A stretch of DNA of 14,281 nt, taken from CAYUEQ01 sp964443805. GTDB lineage: Bacteria > Bacillota_I > Bacilli_A > RF39 > UBA660. Under the pieces are notes generated by a model. That model saw only the letters and a program-made list of their open reading frames with translations, did not search any database and was not told the DNA's origin. Positions 13,984 through 14,281 of this stretch are shown piece after piece. Position 1 is the stretch's first letter; each line of letters opens with the position of its first letter. Both the position numbers and the translations under genes were made by a program. The stretch is taken from contig CAYUEQ010000022.1 of the NCBI GenBank assembly GCA_964443805.1, forward strand, positions 1 through 14,281, read 5' to 3'.

Positions 13984-14281
13984 CTAAGAAATCCTTTAAT
14001 TTTTTAGCACGAGATGGATGACGTAATTTACGAAGAGCTTTAGCTTCTATTTGTCTAATTCTTTCTCTTGTAACATTGAATCTTTTACCAACTTCTTCTA
14101 GAGTATGACTTGTCCCATCAATAAGACCAAATCTTAATTCTAATACTTCTTGTTCTCTTTCTTGAAGAGTTAATAAGACGTGTTTTATTTCTTCTTTTAA
14201 GATTTCATTTGTTGCATAATCTTCTGGAGACATATTAGATGCATCTGGAATAAAATCTCCTAAATGAGAATCTTCTTCTTC
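13976..14281 (-). CDS. rpoD: Primary sigma factor RpoD/SigA, 3' end
   Basis: This is the C-terminal 101 residues of the housekeeping sigma factor; the gene continues beyond the right edge. It includes the end of region 3 (EEEDSHLGDFIPDAS) and region 4 with LTLQEREQEVLELRFGL, the helix-turn-helix TLEEVGKRFNVTRERIRQIEAKALRKLRHPSR that reads -35 boxes, and the ending KLKDFLGD. An internal ATG at 14233 is not the true start, because the frame is open and conserved upstream of it. The stop TAG overlaps the trmK GTG start. The intact region 4 agrees with the TTGACA-type promoters found here. Confidence 0.95.
   Translation of the reverse strand, partial: EEEDSHLGDFIPDASNMSPEDYATNEILKEEIKHVLLTLQEREQEVLELRFGLIDGTSHTLEEVGKRFNVTRERIRQIEAKALRKLRHPSRAKKLKDFLGD

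Noticed and set aside
1..14281. Mycoplasma code (TGA as Trp)
   Set aside because: tadB, the TadE/G-like gene and the transposase end at TGA, while Trp is encoded by TGG in conserved motifs.

Overview
The window is very AT-rich and mostly coding. It looks like a low-GC Bacillota chromosome. The evidence is a primary sigma factor followed by trmK, a MurT/GatD pair, short Gram-positive-type Tad genes, and strong Shine-Dalgarno sites. Several genes stop at TGA and Trp is TGG, so the standard bacterial code applies rather than the Mycoplasma code. A gut Bacilli/Erysipelotrichia/RF39-like lineage is plausible, but this is inference and no species is claimed.

Layout. (1) Positions 1-4860, minus strand: a compact Tad (tight adherence, type IVc pilus) operon. 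It reads, in transcription order, Flp-type prepilin, TadE-like pseudopilin, TadE/G-like pseudopilin, TadZ/CpaE-like ParA ATPase, TadA/CpaF motor ATPase, TadB and TadC. It starts from a perfect-consensus promoter and a ribosome-binding site at the left edge suggests it continues beyond the window. (2) Positions 4899-8390, minus strand: a small secreted Thr/Asn-rich protein with a CPNC motif, followed by a polytopic membrane protein, a BcrA-type ABC ATPase and two more membrane proteins, tightly overlapped. This looks like an export, immunity or peptide-sensing ABC cassette of unrecognised type. (3) Positions 8408-10021, plus strand: an apparently complete ISLre2-family (UPF0236) insertion sequence, sitting just upstream of the secreted-protein promoter region. 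(4) Positions 10062-10837, minus strand: an unrecognised three-helix membrane protein with a Cys-rich soluble domain and its own terminator. (5) Positions 10921-13314, plus strand: a DUF192-like protein without a Shine-Dalgarno site, then murT and gatD. (6) Positions 13296-14281, minus strand: the 3' end of rpoD (sigA), overlapped by trmK, ending in a terminator that overlaps the gatD stop.

Most noteworthy points: GatD has lost both catalytic residues of a glutamine amidotransferase (Cys to Thr, His to Phe), and its MurT partner has an altered KNPAG-type motif, so the usual glutamine-driven lipid II amidation is doubtful. The secreted-protein/ABC cassette matches no system I recognise. The Tad locus is reduced, with three prepilin-like proteins and no prepilin peptidase in view. 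There is no gene-free stretch longer than 300 bases outside the insertion sequence, and I see no tRNA, rRNA or CRISPR array.
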